Below, in pieces: positions 5,742 to 6,935 of a DNA stretch of 6,935 nt. The DNA lies in the NCBI GenBank assembly GCA_905480305.1, contig CAJQPV010000040.1, positions 1 to 6,935 of the forward strand, written 5' to 3'. The DNA comes from an uncultured Gammaproteobacteria bacterium. GTDB taxonomy: Bacteria; Pseudomonadota; Gammaproteobacteria; UBA9214. The translations under genes and the position numbers were made by a program. Every line of letters begins with the position of its first letter. The stretch's first letter is position 1. The notes beneath the pieces were generated by a model. It saw only the letters and a list, made by a program, of their open reading frames with translations, did no database searches and was not told where the DNA came from.

Positions 5742-6568
5742 TCAGGAAATCAGTACTGATTACCGGCTGCTCATCCGGCATTGGCCTGAGTGTGGCCGAG
5801 GGACTGAAGGACAGGGGTTACCGCGTCTTTGCGACCGCGCGCCAGGCAAGCGATGTAGCGCGCCTGGCAGCCGCCGGCTTCGAAAGCCTGCAACTGGATC
5901 TGGCTGACACGGCATCCATCAAGGCCGCAGTTGACGACATCCTTGCTCGCACCGATAGCACGCTGGACGCACTATTCAACAATGGTGCCTATGGACAACC
6001 CGGTGCCGTGGAAGACCTGTCACGCGAGGTATTGCGTGAACAGTTCGAGACCAACCTGTTTGGCTGGCACGAGTTGACCAACCTGCTGCTCCCGGTAATG
6101 CGACGCCAGGGACATGGCCGCATTATCCAGAACAGTTCGGTACTGGGCCTCGTGGCGCTGCGTTACCGGGGCGCCTACAACGCCAGCAAATATGCGCTGG
6201 AAGGATTAACCGACACGCTGCGACTGGAACTGGCCGGTAGCGGCATCCATGTATCACTGATCGAACCCGGCCCGATTGCCAGTCGCTTTCGTGAAAATGC
6301 CTTCAAGGCCTACCAGCGCAACATTAACCCGGAAGGCAGCCCGCACCAGCACATGTACCGGCGCATGGAAGCGCGCTTGACCAAGCCGGGACCGGCAGTG
6401 CCTTTTACACTGCCAGCGGAGGCCGTTCTCAAAAAGGTCATCCACGCCCTGGAAAGTCGCCGTCCCCGGGCGCGCTATTACGTCACCTTCCCGACCTACC
6501 TGTTCGGTTTTCTGAAACGCATATTAAGTACCCGCCTGCTGGACAAGGTACTCAACAAGGTCGGCTAG
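5738..6568 (+). CDS. Short-chain dehydrogenase/reductase, YbbO-like
   Basis: A 276-residue classical short-chain dehydrogenase/reductase with a Rossmann fold, expected to be cytoplasmic and NAD(P)H-dependent. Visible motifs: cofactor-binding TGCSSGIG (9-16), NNGA (81-84, a swap of the usual NNAG), Asn106 in TNLFG, catalytic Ser134, Tyr147 and Lys151 (YNASK) with the normal 13-residue Ser-Tyr spacing, and PG at 177-178 in SLIEPGPI. An Arg after the second strand (ATARQ) rather than an Asp suggests NADPH use. The whole chain resembles E. coli YbbO, an NADP-dependent reductase active on aldehydes, including the segment RYYVTFPTYLFGFLKRIL near the end that corresponds to a hydrophobic, possibly membrane-associating C-terminus. 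Substrate cannot be read from sequence, and orthology is not proven. It is transcribed alone, divergent from the barrel gene and converging on clpB. Confidence 0.93.
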   Translation: MIRKSVLITGCSSGIGLSVAEGLKDRGYRVFATARQASDVARLAAAGFESLQLDLADTASIKAAVDDILARTDSTLDALFNNGAYGQPGAVEDLSREVLREQFETNLFGWHELTNLLLPVMRRQGHGRIIQNSSVLGLVALRYRGAYNASKYALEGLTDTLRLELAGSGIHVSLIEPGPIASRFRENAFKAYQRNINPEGSPHQHMYRRMEARLTKPGPAVPFTLPAEAVLKKVIHALESRRPRARYYVTFPTYLFGFLKRILSTRLLDKVLNKVG

Positions 6569-6578
6569 GGACCAGCGC

Positions 6579-6935
6579 TCAGGCAGCCGAGGCACTGTTG
6601 TCCGCCCCGCCCGTAAATACCAGCTGTCCGTCACTGGCATCCACCCCCACCCGGCTCCCGGGGGCAAAGCGCCCTGCCAGAATCTCCTGGGCCAGCGGAT
6701 TTTCCAGCTGGCTCTGGATGGCGCGTTTCAATGGTCGTGCGCCATAAACCGGATCAAAACCGGCCGCGCCAATCAAATCCAGTGCCGCATCGGTAATATC
6801 CAGCGTAATTTCACGTTCCAGCAAGCGCTGCCGCAGTATTTCGATCTGCAGGCCCGCAATTGAGCGGATTTCTTCCCGGCCAAGCGGATGGAACACCACC
6901 ACATCGTCAATACGGTTTATGAACTCCGGCCGGAA
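6579..6935 (-). CDS. clpB: ClpB disaggregase, C-terminal 118 residues only
   Basis: The open frame enters from the right edge and ends with TGA at 6579. It begins [19 protein letters not shown], the end of the second AAA+ module of ClpB with the sensor/arginine region, followed by a D2 small domain containing [16 protein letters not shown] (sensor-2 GAR) and ENPLAQEIL, which are typical of ClpB rather than ClpA or HslU. ClpB is a hexameric ATP-driven chaperone that works with DnaK to pull proteins out of aggregates; the full protein is about 860 residues, so some 740 lie outside. An internal GTG at 6902 could be mistaken for a start. The tail ends [10 protein letters not shown], slightly longer than in E. 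coli. Its stop is 10 bp from that of the reductase. Confidence 0.96.
   Translation of the reverse strand, partial: FRPEFINRIDDVVVFHPLGREEIRSIAGLQIEILRQRLLEREITLDITDAALDLIGAAGFDPVYGARPLKRAIQSQLENPLAQEILAGRFAPGSRVGVDASDGQLVFTGGADNSASAA

Overview
The window looks like chromosomal DNA of a gammaproteobacterium with moderately high G+C. The evidence is the protein sequences (AspRS, YebC, ClpB and a YbbO-like reductase all read as gammaproteobacterial), the linkage of an FmdB-type zinc-ribbon gene, aspS and yebC, and a Gram-negative outer-membrane barrel. There is no sign of phage, transposons, CRISPR, tRNA or rRNA. Most of the window is housekeeping; the less ordinary material lies in short intergenic segments and in a few diagnostic residues.

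Layout. Three genes read leftward in series: an FmdB-type zinc-ribbon protein (2532-2828), aspartyl-tRNA synthetase aspS (686-2467) and yebC (514 to beyond the left edge, C-terminus missing). A perfect TATAAT lies just upstream of the zinc-ribbon gene, so the three may form an operon. A 171-bp gap between aspS and yebC holds hairpins and a second possible promoter. Reading rightward from the other side of a 179-bp divergent region is a half-size ABC exporter of the Atm1/ABCB7 type (3008-4831). A perfect 12-bp palindrome within a larger inverted repeat sits in the middle of that divergent region.

The exporter converges on a leftward gene for a small secreted beta-barrel protein (4886-5533), and the two share a terminator hairpin. 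That gene is divergent from a rightward short-chain dehydrogenase resembling E. coli YbbO (5738-6568). Their shared 204-bp region holds a possible promoter, two G+C-rich hairpins and a five-codon mini-ORF that overlaps the reductase start as ATGA. The reductase converges, with only 10 bp between stop codons, on the 3' end of clpB (6579 to beyond the right edge).

Function. AspRS carries both residues associated with non-discriminating enzymes, so this organism may make Asn-tRNA(Asn) by the amidation route. YebC has been linked to transcription control and to relief of ribosome stalling, so the leftward series has a translation theme. The Atm1-like exporter would move glutathione-based sulfur or metal species and keeps most of the glutathione contacts known from the Novosphingobium structure, but has a serine where a key arginine is expected. 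The exporter, aldehyde-reductase-like enzyme and ClpB all fit stress or detoxification roles, but nothing shows that they are co-regulated. I did not find a clearly new multi-gene system here.
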